Assembly: GCA_032718865.1 (NCBI GenBank) | Contig: JALUTQ010000046.1 | Span: 1,488,001-1,552,000 of the forward strand | Direction: 5' to 3' | Length of the DNA: 64,000 nt | From: Tilletia caries | Lineage: Eukaryota > Basidiomycota > Exobasidiomycetes > Tilletiales > Tilletiaceae | Shown: in pieces, positions 34,620 to 46,541 of the stretch | Layout: every line of letters starts with the position of its first letter | Numbering within the stretch: the stretch's first letter is position 1 | Translations under genes and position numbers: made by a program | The notes under the pieces: generated by a model | Seen by the model: only the letters and a program-made list of their open reading frames with translations | What the model was told of the DNA's origin: nothing | The model's database searches: none

Positions 34620-34868
34620 ACTTGAGCTGGTCTGTTCGATACAGCCATTGACTGCGACTTGTAGTGGCTAAACGGTGTGAATTAGTGGCATACAGCTACT
34701 GAGTGTGACTAGTAGTAGCTTGCAAGCTTCACGGAACCCGCGAAACTTCTCGTCACTACTAGCATTAGGTTGGTGATATAGTTGCTTCTAGTCACAGGTA
34801 GTCACAACTAGTCGCTATCATAGCCACTAGTAGCTACAGACAGTGCCTAGTAGTCGCTAGTTCACACC
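34620..34868. repeat. Internal tract of the hAT family word, between kinase and BED-like gene
   Basis: Dense variants of AGTGACTAG, TAGTAGCTAC and CTAGTCACA in both orientations, like the element's subterminal regions but without the CAAGGCTCGGCAA terminus. It begins about 30 bp after the kinase stop. Confidence 0.8.
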
Positions 34869-35064
34869 CTGAGAAGTGCAAAGATTATGTAATTGATTAC
34901 AGCAAAACACCACAACAGATGGGACTCTTCCCGTCGTTCCCAACGTCCATACGTCCATCAACGTCTACACTCATCGAAGCAAAGTCATCCATACACACGC
35001 AGTCGTCGATAAACACGCTTCTCTGTTTAAACAACACGCCTTCAACAGTCCGCGCACCGCATCG

Positions 35065-35817
35065 ATGGCTAGGCGCGTTCCACGAGATCAACGAGTCCTC
35101 TGCGTTGTTCGCAACGAAGGGGGCTGGACGGACACCCTCACGCAAGGGGGCCGGGTTTATTCGCGAGTGGAAGGAGGAGAACTCGGTGTGGTCCTATCAC
35201 AAGGTCGACTTCGTCTGGAGGTACCTTCCGACGACGAGGATGCTGCGGGTACTCATACCGTTAGCGCAACCGGTCCGCCGAGCTTGTTGAGCTTGTCTTT
35301 TCCCCCCGTCGTCAACCCTGGCGCGACAGCGATCACAGGACCCGAAGAAATGCGTTCTAACACAGGCAACCTTACCACGCCATACAGCGGTGAAGGAGGA
35401 GCAGTTGGAGGCGTACCGAACGACTCCTCGGACGAAGAGGACGTCGCCGCACCTCCTCCTGGGCAGTCAGCCACTACGACCACCGTTCCCAGCCTGGACC
35501 TACCTCTGCACGCCGCCCACCTCACCCTTCAAAATGCGCGGAGCCCAGCGGCGCGACGGGCGCTCAAGGGTACAGCCACTGGTCGAATGACGCAGTGACA
35601 CCTTGAAGACGTGGTCGTCTACGACCCCGATACACCTCCAGCGGGGATCAAGAGGACGAAAGGCAGCAAACGGGCAAAGTTGGACAAGGACGGAAAACAG
35701 ATCAAGGAGATTTGGCGGTGCCGACGAACAGGATGCGATGCCGTTCGCACGGTGGATCCCGGAGTGACGAACGTCATGACTCGCCATACTGCCACCAACT
35801 GCCCTTCTCCGAGTTGA
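35065..35817 (+). pseudogene. BED-like zinc-finger reading frame with one in-frame TGA (hAT cargo)
   Basis: From ATG 35065 one frame runs to TAG-free codons until a TGA at about 35596, then continues in the same frame to 35817. The first part is acidic and Ser/Pro-rich (RLRLEVPSDDEDAAG, NDSSDEEDVAAPPPG). The second part has a basic lead (KRTKGSKRAKLDKDGKQIKE) and a compact Cys/His unit, IWRCRRTGCDAVRT then VMTRHTATNC, which fits a BED-type C-x4-C..H-x5-C finger. BED fingers are DNA-binding modules common in hAT transposases. Either the TGA is a mutation, or translation or splicing starts downstream. Possible role: binding the tiled words. That is inference. Confidence 0.5.
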
Positions 35818-36046
35818 TGCATCGCCCACAGCGCTCATATCAATGCCTCGGCCATCGGTTCCACCCCTTCCATCCTTCGTCAGACGTCAATCACGTCAGA
35901 CAAGGGGCGCATTCAAGTTCAACACAATCAACAGAGCATGGCATTGTCAAACGGTGAGAAGCGGTAGCAGAGTGGTGGGGTTACATCGAGCATAGACGAT
36001 AACCGATGGCGCTGTCTGAGTCTTGGGGTAACGCGGTTGGTGCCGG

Positions 36047-36617
<571 letters not shown>

Positions 36618-37049
36618 GGTAATGTCGGAAGAGCGGCTTTGGGGTGAAGGATGGAGAGAAGTAGGTGGTAGATGCGAGGACTGCAGGATGCGAAGGAGAT
36701 AGAAGGGATCGAAGGATGAGGAGATGGGGAGGGGAGGAAGAAGTCAGGGAGTCCGGCCTGCTTTTATAACCCTTCCTCCCAACTGGAATGGCAGGCGGCG
36801 CTCGGCCTTGTAGCACGCTGCCAGAACCCCCACATAACCTCTGCGCAAGTACCCTATTCCCAGACTAACCTCGCCGCAATCTGCGCCAGAACCCCTGCGG
36901 AACCCTCTCAGAACCCTTTTCTGTCGAAACCGCATCGGCGACGTACATGGCGCCACGTTCAGTGCCACGTCATGCCTCATGACATCCTCTTGATGTAGTC
37001 GCCTGCATCAGCGTCGATACAGGCGATATTTGACCCATAAATCTGTAAA
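36618..37049. other. Upstream region of the H3 variant gene
   Basis: About 430 bp of non-coding sequence between the H3 start and the next word tract. It is likely to hold the H3 promoter. No core element was identified with confidence. Confidence 0.4.
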
Positions 37050-37280
37050 GTATGCCCCATTAGCGACTGGTAGCTACTCCTTGTCACTACTTGTAGCTTC
37101 GTAGTCACTCCCAGTCACTACCTGTAGCTATCTAGCCACTATTTCGGACCTTACATTGATAACTCCGCTTGGAATCAGTCACTATTTGCGGCTCGACAGC
37201 TACTATTTCGGAACTGGGAGTTACTGGTTGCGGCTACAAGTAACTACTAGCTACTGATAGTCACTTTTTTGGTCTCTTCT
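37050..37280. repeat. Internal tract of the hAT family word, between H3 and transposase genes
   Basis: Tiled with TAGTCACT, GTAGCTACT and CAGTCACTACCTGTAGCT-type words. It lies between the 3' end of the transposase gene (37312) and the upstream region of H3. No terminus motif is present. Confidence 0.8.
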
Positions 37281-37311
37281 AGAATCGATGCAGTGTAAAA
37301 CCCCACTGAGA

Positions 37312-40300
37312 TTACTTGCGAGGCTGCTTGGCTCCTCGGGGTGCCTTGCCGACGCGCTCAGGTTGGCTGGGAGTCGCAGCGGGAGTAGCAGCGGTCAAGG
37401 AGGCGGTGAAGCCTCTGGCAAGAAGATGACTGGTGACGACGAGCTGTTCCAAAGCTGTCGGACCCAGCGGACGGCGTCCTGACACGTAACGTCCAGCACG
37501 CGAGAAGACGCGCTCAACCTCGGAAGTCGATCCGGGTGCAGAGAAGACCCTACGAGCAAGCTTGGCGAGAGTTGGGTAAAGAGCCTCGTGTGATTTCCAC
37601 CAACCCAGCACCGTATCACCAGGGACCTTTGACCCCTTCTCGGCTAGTCGATAAAGGTTCCGATTCGCAAGGTAGGCGTCTTCCTCCGTCTGCTCGGCCC
37701 GGATGGTCGCCGCTGAGCTGGCATTCGGCAGCTCGCGCCTCCACTTTTTCGGAAGAACAGACTTATGCTTGGAGGAACCTGGAACGGCGGGCTCGGACGG
37801 ACCAGATGGGCTGTCAGAGAGTTCTCGCACCTCTTCATTGAGCAATGTCTTGACGCGTTCCACTTTGTCCGGGTAGTCGGCTTCGAAAGGGTCGAGGCGG
37901 TATCGTGGGTGGAGGACGCCAGCGAGAAGCAGCGTCTTGTTCTGAGCGGCCGCCTCCTGGTAACGTTTGATCTTGGTCCGCATCTGCATCAACCCAGTCT
38001 TCAGTTCCGCAGCAACGTCGCCGTTCTTGCTACCAGCCTCCTCGATCTCGACCGAGAGGATGTGAACGAGTTCGCCGAACCGATGTAAGACCAAGCAGGC
38101 GTTGCTCGCATTCCGCTCGAACAGCAATGTTTGCCGGTGCACATACGACGATACCAGCCGGATTTGTTGAGCAATATCGAAGTCGCGCTCCGTCAGGCCG
38201 ATCGCGGTGACCTTGGGGCGAGTGGAGTTCTTGCTGTAGAGCAACAGGCCTTCTCGGATCTTGAGTGCGGCCTGCACCTGTTTGTAACGGCTGTTCCATC
38301 TCGTTTTTCAGCTTGGGAGGAACCTTGTCGACCAGCCTGGGGTTGTCATGATCGCGGTAGGCCATGGACATCCACTTCTTAAACTCTCGCAGCGAATCGG
38401 ACGAGCTGTAGATCTGGGTGACGACGCGGGCGATCTTGTTCAGAGGATTGGCCAAATCTTCGTCGTCCTCGCCCTCGACGTCGGCCGCTCTCGATTTGGT
38501 GCCCTCGCCTTTATCCCCCTGTTCGGCATCATCATTACCTTCGTTACCGCCCTCTCCAGGCCCTCCGTCTTCTTCGTCTTCCTCAACCACCGTCGCCACT
38601 TGCAGCGAACGTCCGCAAACATCACAAGGGCCTCCTCCGCTTCCGGATCGTCTGGCTCCAGTTCGCCTTCACGAACCCCTCCCGCCTGAACAACCGCAGC
38701 ATCATCTCCAGCCCCTCCCTTCTCTCCTTCGGCACCTCCGATTCCGTTGCCCGCAGAGGTGATTTCGGTCTCAGCGGCACCTTCGTCGTCCGACAGCGGC
38801 TCGTTATCCGAGTCATCAACGGGATCGTCGGCAACGGACTCCTTGGACTCCTCTGGGTTATCCGCGGACGCACGAAGAACACCATCATTGGCATCGGCTT
38901 TGAGGCCCATTCCGCGATAGAAGTCGACCATGCCTCGATTGAGGACATGGTTAAAGCAAAAGATGTTGTGGTCCCCGCGTCGATGATCAACCCGCCTTCT
39001 GAAGGTCGTCTCTATCCTTGGCGAATTCGTATTCGAGAGCGTCGCACATCCGCCTGTTCGCCGAGGCGGCGTCGCCGACGAGAATGCCGGACCACAGATC
39101 GAGCAGGTTGTGCTCTGAAAGAGCGCGGATAAGGTGCCCAGCGAGAGCAGCTCCGGTGTGTGGACCGCGTAAGACGGTGAAGCTGAGGATAAACTGCTGG
39201 AAACTCCAGTCGGTGTCAACGTAGTTGATGACGAAGGCGAGGAACGTGTATCGCCGAGACGGCGACGTCCAGCCGTCGTGGGAGACACTGAAGGTGAGCT
39301 TATTCCGCTTTAAATGATCAACCGCTTCGCGGAGGATCTCTCCGTGGGCGGCTTCGAGGTCGCGACGAACCGTCCGGGCCGAGGTGAGCGCCGGAGAGAG
39401 GGAAGGGTTGATTGTCCCTGAAGTGGGGGTTCTGAGGCTCGGTGAACGGCTGGTTCGACGCGATAACCCACTTGAGTACCAGTCGGCGTACTTCGGTGAT
39501 CTTGGCCTCCGTCGCCTGAGCTTTCTGTGAGCTCATCCAACCGTCGAGTCCTTGCTGACCCCGTCCCGGCCGAACCAATGGAGTCGAGAAAGATGACATG
39601 GCGGGCGATGCGAGTTTGTCCTTGCCGGCGTCTTGATTCGTGCGCTGGAAAGTCCCGGCGAAAGACTTGTCAATGGGGTCGAACAGCCGGCTGCAGAACG
39701 AGCTGTTGACCTTCTGATTGAGATGTAAGGCCAAGTTCGAGCGGTTCTCCGGATGGGCGGTGTAGTGGCCACCGCAGAGACGGCACTGCCAAGTCTCGTC
39801 CGTACCGACGTACTTCTCGCCGGTCCGGCGAGTCTTGGGCTTCTTGGTCGCCCGGACGAACTTGAAGAACCGCGTGGATGTCCGATTCTCCATCTCGGGG
39901 AGATCGTCATCCTCGTCATCACCCTCCGAACCCTTGTCCTGTTGATCGACCTCGCCGGACTGGGTTGATGCGGTCTCGCCGGCCGTGCGTGTGCGAGCCG
40001 ACGGGCCGCGCAGCTCCTCCTCTTCTTCGGAGGTCATGCCCCCGTGGGAACCTGAGTCGGACCCTGGCTTCCCCGACCTGGCCTTTGTCATGACCCGTTT
40101 CTCCGACGCCGTAAGGGCGCGGCGCTTGTCGGACAGCAAAGGGTTGGTGGTCTTGCTGGTCGAGGACTGAGTTTTCTTCGGGGGGGAGCCTTGGGCGGGA
40201 CCGCCTTGCCCTTCCCCTTCGAGCGCCCAGGAGGAATGGGGCGCTCGGTCTCGTTGCCGTCTGAGCCGGTGGTGGGGGCGCCCTTCGGCGCAGCCACATA

Positions 40301-40953
40301 GCGAGGCTGCTTCGCTTGCCGGATGGCCGTGGCGCTCCCAGATGCTGCCGTTCCCTGCCGGCCTGATGATCGCCCCTCGCCGTCGCCGTCGGTCGCATAG
40401 TCGGAAAGGCCGCTGGGCGCCCGACGCCGACGCTTGCCGAGTGCCGACTCGCCCGCCTGGTAACCCTTGAGCAGCTGCCGACTGTTGCCGACAGTGGGAT
40501 CCGCCTGGAAGGCGGCCCACAGCTTGTCCCCTTCTTGCGTGGCAGACGCGGGCTGAGGGACAATCAGGGGGACAATCAGGCGTGAGTCGACAGTGCAATG
40601 AGTAATGACCACGGCAAGGGTTAGAAAGAACTCACCATAATGGCCCAGCAATCTGACGTGGTCGTCAAGCCGTCGGTGGACTTGGCCTCGTCGAGTCCGC
40701 CTAAGAATGCGCCAAAGTTCTTGCGGCGCAGAGGTCCGAGAGAGAGGGCGTCGAGTTGTTCGCCGGCCTGCATTAACGTGAGATCGCCGAATAAGTAAGA
40801 GCAGGCGATGTCGAAGCACCGCCGGTCTTGCTCGGCTGGCGCGATCGCGGCGGAGGCGGCGGCATTGTCTGGCTGGTCTTGTTCGGCGGCGGCCTCGCGT
40901 TGCGCGACGGCCTGGGTTACGAACTTGGGCAAGGCCCACTCGTTGCTCGTCAT
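37312..40953 (-). pseudogene. hAT transposase, several homopolymer frameshifts
   Basis: It catalyses cut-and-paste transposition with 8-bp target duplications. Exon 1 is 40953-40637, and a clean intron (GTGAGT to CTCAG) joins it to an exon from about 40555. A Ser/Lys-rich linker leads to a BED-like finger, TWQCRLCGGHYTAHPENRSN. RNase H core: TFSVSHDGWTSPSRRYTFL (first Asp), ILVGDAASANRRMCDALEY (second Asp) and DHNIFCFNHVLNRGM. A long acidic insert and TRWNSRYKQVQAALKIREG follow. The C-terminal dimerisation domain is VPGDTVLGWWKSHEALYP and STSEVERVFSRAGRYVSG. Joining these blocks requires one-base shifts in a C7 run (about 40175), a GGG (about 39428), a GGG (about 38997) and an A5 run (about 38308), and one in the acidic insert. 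It is either decayed or mis-assembled; the shifts are all at homopolymers. Confidence 0.85.
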
Positions 40954-41439
40954 GTCGGATGCCAGTCTTGGGCTGGGCGATAGAGTGGAGAGTTGCGGTG
41001 AGGGGGGATATGGAATAGTGGCAGGCTGTGGCAGCTTGTGGACTCTGGGAGTCCGAGGATTGGCGTGAAAAGTTTCAAGTAAGAAGCCACAGACTGTGAC
41101 GTGACTCGATGGTCACTGGGAGTCACTGTAGCTGCTAGTTCACGTGACCGTAATTTGCACTGAAATAGTTACTAGTAGCTACTACGAGCCAATATAGCGA
41201 CTATTTCACCAAAAAGCCTGCCAAAATTTTTGCACATCTGAAATAGTAACTATTAGTTTTTATAGTGGCTAGGTCTCACTTGACTATACTATCTCGCGCC
41301 GGGGCGACCACTCACTATAACTTGACTATACTATTTCAAAAAAAAAATGGTAACTCTAGTAGCTTGCCGAGCCTTGAGACTCGGACAGGTCCGATCACTT
41401 CCTCCGCCCGACCACGACCATGCTGTCCGGTACAGGGGG

Positions 41440-42207
41440 TAAGGATGAGCCCGGAGCGCCCCGGAGTGCTCCGTACTCCGGGGCCCATACTCCGGGGCGC
41501 TCCGCTGATTTTCTGTGGTGCTCCGTGCTCCGTCTCTTTTCAGAGTTACACCAGCATCTTACTCCGTACTCCGTCACGATAAGGAGCACCAGAGAAAACT
41601 TACTCCGTGCTCCGTCAGAATATGAAGTTTCAGAAAGTCTACTCCGTACTCCGTAGCTACGGAGCCCGGATAATCCGGGGGAGCTCCGTACTCCGGGAGA
41701 TGATCTCACAAATCTCGAAATATGGTACGATTTCAGAAATGTGTATGCTCATGATCAAGCTTGTAGCAGCTGTGGTTAAGAGAACAGGCTGAGAGCGCTT
41801 GAAGAGTTCTTTCGGTAAGATATAGACTGCGAGATGAGATTTGTGAAAATAAATTTTGAAAATTGACCCCCAAATACCCCCAAAATATCCATGTTTATGG
41901 AAAATCACTTTCCTTATGAGAAAGATGTGGAGGTCCCGGAGCGCCCCGGACTCCGGGGGTAACTCCGTACTCCGTCACTTTCACAGGTGTTTACTCCGTA
42001 CTCCGGGGAATTTTTCGAAGCGCCCAAAGGTCAGCTCCGTGCTCCGGGAAATTCCTTGCGATGCTCAAACGTCTGCTCCGTACTCCGGCAACGGTGAGGT
42101 AACCTCTCGATTCTCACTCCGTACTCCCGGCTCCCCCGGAGTGCGGCCCCGGATAACCGGGGCGCTCCGGCAAAGCGGCTCCGGGGCTTACTCCGTGCTC
42201 ATCCTTA
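41440..42207. mobile_element. 768-bp palindrome-tiled element (CCGGAGTACTCC family), copy 1
   Basis: The ends are TAAGGATGAGCCCGG and GTGCTCATCCTTA. The body is dense in ACTCCGTACTCCG words and reverse complements. No matching 8-bp duplication: the left flank is ACAGGGGG and the right GTTACATT. The left flank belongs to the broken empty-site repeat. A close copy is at 55041-55756. Confidence 0.85.
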
Positions 42208-42809
42208 GTTACATTTAACTTGATTTTGCGCCTGTCACTATACGTTACTTACAGTTATTCATGGTAACTTAATCGCGTCTCAGTCACCCAATTCACGCGG
42301 TATCTACCTCAAGATGTCTAACACTATTCCAGTTTGCCTTTAGGCACGTACTTTGCCGCCTCCGAGCTCGCTCGTACATGTTTCCTTTCTTGACTACCTC
42401 CAAAGACTCATGCTTTTTAGTTATTGATAGTTACTTGTTGCAGTTATTGATAGTTGTTGTGGGCACAGTTGTTAATAGTTACTTGTTACAACTATTGTTA
42501 GTTACTTTACACAGTTATTAATAGTTGACTATTATAGTTGTGATTAGTTACTGTGCGCACTGTGAGTAACTGTAAGTAGCTATAAGTTCGTACTGTAAGT
42601 AGCTGTGAGTAACTGTAAGTTGGGTCAAATCTTTGGCTTGCGAACGGCAACTTCTAGTGACTATAAGTTACCGTGTCCGGGCCCATATAGTTTAAGTTGA
42701 CTTAATTTTTCTGGAGGCTCCGCCGCCCGCAGTTTAGTCACAGTTTAACTAGATTAAGTTAACTTACCCGCAGTTGCAGTTAGGTAAGTTGGTAAGTTGC
42801 CGAGCCTTG
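42208..42809. mobile_element. Word-tiled hAT-like element with AGTTACT/AAGTTAACTT words
   Basis: The right end is GGTAAGTTGCCGAGCCTTG, matching the CAAGGCTCGGCAA terminus. The body is repeated AGTTACTT and TAGTTACTG words, a sister set to the TAGTNACTA family. It includes a GGAGGCTCCGCCGCC block like the main family. The left end is absent, apparently lost at the junction with the element ending at 42207. Confidence 0.75.
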
Positions 42810-43320
42810 TGATCAGCTGCAGACAAGAAAGACAGTCTAGCCAGCTGTTGCTGCGCAGAGATTCAAATGAACTACCAGGGTTCGAGGCCTGGCAAAGCCA
42901 CACTCCTTTGGCTAGCCGCCAAGTAGTAGAGCCATTATCTTGAATTTCGATGCGCAATACAGCCGGCTTAGTAAGTTGAGGTCCCGGAGGGGGGTTGCCC
43001 GTGTTTCTCCGATGATGGGGCCTCGGTATTCTGAACGGTGGAACCTGCGCCTGCGGCGGGTCCCCAAGAGGGGCTTTTGCCACTCTTGCGTTAGGTGACA
43101 AATGGCAATGTATTTTTTTCTTTGGCTAGAGTTGAGAACAACAATCAGCCGAGGTTGCCCGAGCTCATCCGAGAATTACCGCAGTTTCAAAAAGACCAAC
43201 ACTTAGAACAGCGAGACCAACACTCAGAAGTCAGACAACATCGAGGGAGACATGGCAATTGGCATTGGATCTACTGGGAACTAGACATAAAAGAAAAACA
43301 AGAGGTGATAATCGGTTGGG
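42810..43320. other. No supportable gene
   Basis: 3' flank of the pogo-type gene. A GGTTCGAGGCC segment at about 42890 looks like a tRNA B box, but I could not fold a complete tRNA around it. Confidence 0.4.
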
Positions 43321-44970
43321 CTATGGTAATTTGTCTCTCCAGAGTAATTTTGTGCTTTGCCAGTCGCAGCATGCGGGCGAAATCTTTCCAGAAGGATCCA
43401 ATTGGCTGCCTGAGAAGTCAATGAGAGAGTAAGCCATACCGTAGGCCTTGAGAGCGGAGGGAGCCACAACAACAACGTCTTCGTCTTCCTCCTCTAGTTC
43501 TGGTTCTGGCTCGGCTGACTGTTCCACATCAAGACCTTCCACCTCGGAGGGAGCAGCAACAGAGAAAACTACTTGCTCTTGCACGGGATTGAGCAGCTCG
43601 GCGATGCTCATCCTCGCGCTGCTGCTGACCTCATCGGTTTGGTTGAACCGGTCAAAGAGGGCAGCTGTTTCTCGCTCCGCCGCGGCAACCTCAGCCGGGC
43701 CGCCGTCGGTTGTGGTCGCAGTCGCGGGCGATGTTGAGGTGAACGGCTCGGAGGAAGTTGGAAGGGTAGGGAGAATGCCGACGTGTCGCCAGCAGTTGGC
43801 AATCGTGCGGGACGTGACGGAATGCCAGGCTTCTTCGACAAGGGTCATAGCTTTGAGCTGGTCTATCTTTTAGATGTCGATCTCGCCTTGCTCGTGACGC
43901 TCGAGCGCCCGAGCGATCGTCAAAGCCCGGAACTTGGCCTTGAAGCACCGAATGATCCCGCCATCAAGGGGCTGTGCGTGTGCTGTGAGATTTGCTTGGA
44001 AGAACCCGAGCCGAATGCTGGTGAGGTTGGAGGTGTCGATCTTGTGACCGCTGAAGTTGTCGAGAAGAAGAAGGATCTTGCGCTTGTCCTTCAGCAGAGC
44101 CTTGTCCCACCGCGACAGCCATTCCATGAAGATGACGCCTGTCATCCACGCAGTCTTGTTGGTCCAGTAGCTCGTGAAGCCCAGCTGTGAGGCACTGTGT
44201 TTGTTGAAGCATCTAGGACGAGCAGCCTTCGCGATGAAGATCGGCTCCATGCGCTGCGAGCCATCAGCGTTGGCGCAGAAGCCTGGGGTGATTCGGGTCT
44301 TATCGAGCTTGACGCCGCTCTTGCTGGACTGGACCTTCATCAGCGCGCGGTCGGGAACCATTCTGAAGTAGGACAGACATGTGTGTCAGCCAGAGTGGAT
44401 TGTGCACGAAGGGAAGAAGACTGTGGCTCACTAACCGATAGAAGGATGCGGTCTCGTCCATATTGAAGATGTCCTTGAGAAGCCAGCCGGCAAGGAGAGT
44501 CTGAACCCGAAGCTGCTCCGTCTCGACGTCGAGCAGCGACGTTGACGCTGCCTCACCATGGAGCTTGAAGCATTTGAGACCGTGCCTGCTCTTGAAGCTC
44601 GAGAGCCACCCGCTGGCCGCTAGACAAGGTAGGCTTCTTTACCAGCGGGGTGACGGCGTGACGCGCTCGATCCTATCCAGAATCTGGTTGGCCTTGCTGA
44701 TGATGAGAGCCCCGCCCAAGCGCACCGTCCCAGTCTCGAGAGTTTTGATAATCCATATGCCCAGCTCATCCTCCATCGCAGGACACCGGACGGGCGGGGA
44801 GACTTGACGTTCACTGCATCTCCGGCCAGCTTGCGGAGCGCCTCAATTTGTTTGACGATGCTGCTAACAAGCGGCTGCTTGGTGGCGCTCCAGTGGGTGG
44901 CGGCTTCTAGTTGACTCTTTCCAGTCTTCGCAATCCAGTCGAGGATGAGCACCTTGTCTTCTGTGCTCAA
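43321..44970 (-). pseudogene. pogo/Fot1-type transposase (CENPB helix-turn-helix, DDE_1), one frameshift
   Basis: The N-terminal HTH begins at ATG 44970 (STEDKVLILDWIAKTGKSQ). After a one-base shift near 44800 comes the Tc5/CENPB-type second HTH (CPAMEDELGIWIIKTLETG, ISKANQILDRIERV). Catalytic domain: NMDETASFYR (first Asp), an intron at about 44435-44363, MVPDRALMKV, KTRITPGFCANADGSQRMEP, FIAKAARPRCFNK, KILLLLDNFSGH (second Asp) and AHAQPLDGGIIRCFKAKFRA (third Asp). The frame then changes, giving SVTSRTIANCWRHVGILP and a long acidic tail to 43321. Pogo elements insert at TA. A 77-bp repeat at 45257-45333 may be part of its upstream end. Confidence 0.85.
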
Positions 44971-45256
44971 TCGACACTGCTTGGTGCTGCTGGACGCTGT
45001 GCTGCTGCTGCTCTTTAAAGTGGTGAAACTGGAAATGAAGCGGCGGCTGGGTCAAGCCGTCAAGGTGAGAGAGGAAATTTGGAAACGCAGTGACCAGTGA
45101 ACATCGGCCATGCAGGGAGCGTGAAGCAGTGAGAAAGTGATTGAGGCCCAAGGTGGGAATGGAAACGGTGGTAGTCGGTAAAGAATAGAGGTCGAGGTGG
45201 TGAGTAAAGGGTTGATCCGCGCGATCCTTGTCGGGTGTCGAATGAGTCAAGCTTCG

Positions 45257-45333
45257 AGTGGGTGCGCGGCTACAATTTGTACCATGCGTTCCATGATGTT
45301 CCACAAGAATGTTCCGAGGTGCGCACCATGCTC
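45257..45333 (+). repeat. 77-bp dispersed repeat, plus-strand copy
   Basis: Contains CCATGCGTTCCATGATGTTC and CCGAGGTGCGCACCATG. It is matched in inverse orientation at 26838-26915 and lies about 290 bp upstream of the pogo-type start codon. Confidence 0.75.
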
Positions 45334-45339
45334 CTTGCT

Positions 45340-46225
45340 CTCCATGAACACCAAAATTGTCTGAGTGAATGCCCGAAACATTGCTTGGATTTCTATTGTT
45401 GCTACGATCTGCTGAGGCTAAGCTCTTGCTTCCACAGATTTGTTTGACCTTTTGGGGTCAAACTTCTCTCTCTCTTTTGTGGTGGGGTGGCTAGCGGGTG
45501 CGCCAGCGTGCATGCTTGGGTGGAAGCTAGCAGAGCTTGAAAGGAGGGAATCAGTATCTTGATGAGGAGCAAAGAAAGAGCTATCAGAGTGTCAGCTATG
45601 CCTGTGCGGTGAAAAGTCAAGTAGGCTCTTCCGCCCCGGTGAAATGATCAGTAATGAGTGCGGCTGCAGCACAGCAGAGCGCAACGCAAGCCAGATAGAC
45701 TTGCCACTTGGAAGGAGGCGGCTTGTGGAAGCAGTCTGGTCTCTGGGAAGCAGACAATCCTGATGCTGATCGAGGTTAGAGGATGGGAGCAGGCTGGAGG
45801 CGTTGGTATTTTTACGGTGAGACCACATGTGGGGTGGGCCACATGGCTGTGGTCTAGGCCACATCACTACCCTCCACCACATAGAAGCTCTCCTTCTCTG
45901 CTTTCTCCGCTTCCATCTTCCCTGCTTCCCCTTCTGCTTCTCCCTCTCCCTCGCGCTCTCCTGATTCCCGTCTCTTCGACTGCGACCATCATCCATGATC
46001 CAACCCGGTCCCAGTCTCATCACCACACTGCCATCCCCGCTTCAGTCCCTTTGGCACTCCGCTTCCGCCCTATCACCAGTCTCACCCTCTTCGCCCAGTC
46101 TTGCCATCTCTTCTACTCGTCTCCTGCCTCTCCTCTTCCCGCTTCGCCCCTGCTCCCCTCCTACGCGTACTCCTGACTTCCCACCTTCTCCGTTCACAGC
46201 CCTTCGTACACCCATAGCTCAAACG
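45340..46225. other. No gene; may contain the 5' LTR of the copia element
   Basis: A CACATG-rich stretch near 45820-45890 and T/C-rich sequence precede the retrotransposon. The 5' LTR should lie here, ending near 46497, but its start could not be fixed because no 3' LTR is in view. Confidence 0.35.
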
Positions 46226-46240
46226 TGTATATAAGGAGGT
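46226..46240 (+). promoter_or_regulatory. TATA box candidate of the copia element
   Basis: GTGTATATAAGGAGG lies about 310 bp upstream of the gag start, a plausible position inside the 5' LTR. Confidence 0.4.
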
Positions 46241-46497
46241 CCATTTCCCTCTGTGTTCTATTACTTCAGTTGAAAGGGCGTGCTCGGGATGAGACGCTAC
46301 GTGGAGGTACGCTCGGAGGGAAAAGGGTGACAGCAAGGGGAAGGTATCGAAGAGCTTCATGAATGTATCCTCCTAGCACTCTCCTTCACGCAATCAGACA
46401 GACACACACCTTGAGCCAAGAATACTGGTCAGAGGTACGTCTGAGATTGCCCTACTCCCCTGAACCTCTGCGCGCTAGTACGGAGGACCGTTACTCA

Positions 46498-46512
46498 ACT
46501 TGGTAGCTCCGC
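46498..46512 (+). promoter_or_regulatory. Possible primer-binding site of the copia element
   Basis: TGGTAGCTCC directly follows a CA that would end the LTR. TGGTAGC matches the 3' end complement of several tRNAs. The gag ATG (46542) is 40 bp downstream. Confidence 0.45.
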
Positions 46513-46541
46513 CTCGTCCCCTACAGAGACTCTATCCAAAA

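Noticed and set aside
31690..34868. Kinase as a separate smaller transposon ending at 34868
   Set aside because: The internal word tract lacks the CAAGGCTCGGCAA terminus and a matching duplication, whereas 31690-41376 has both.
42820..42930. Possible tRNA gene (GGTTCGAGGCC B-box-like segment)
   Set aside because: No acceptable acceptor, D and anticodon arms could be folded around it. At most a tRNA-derived SINE fragment.
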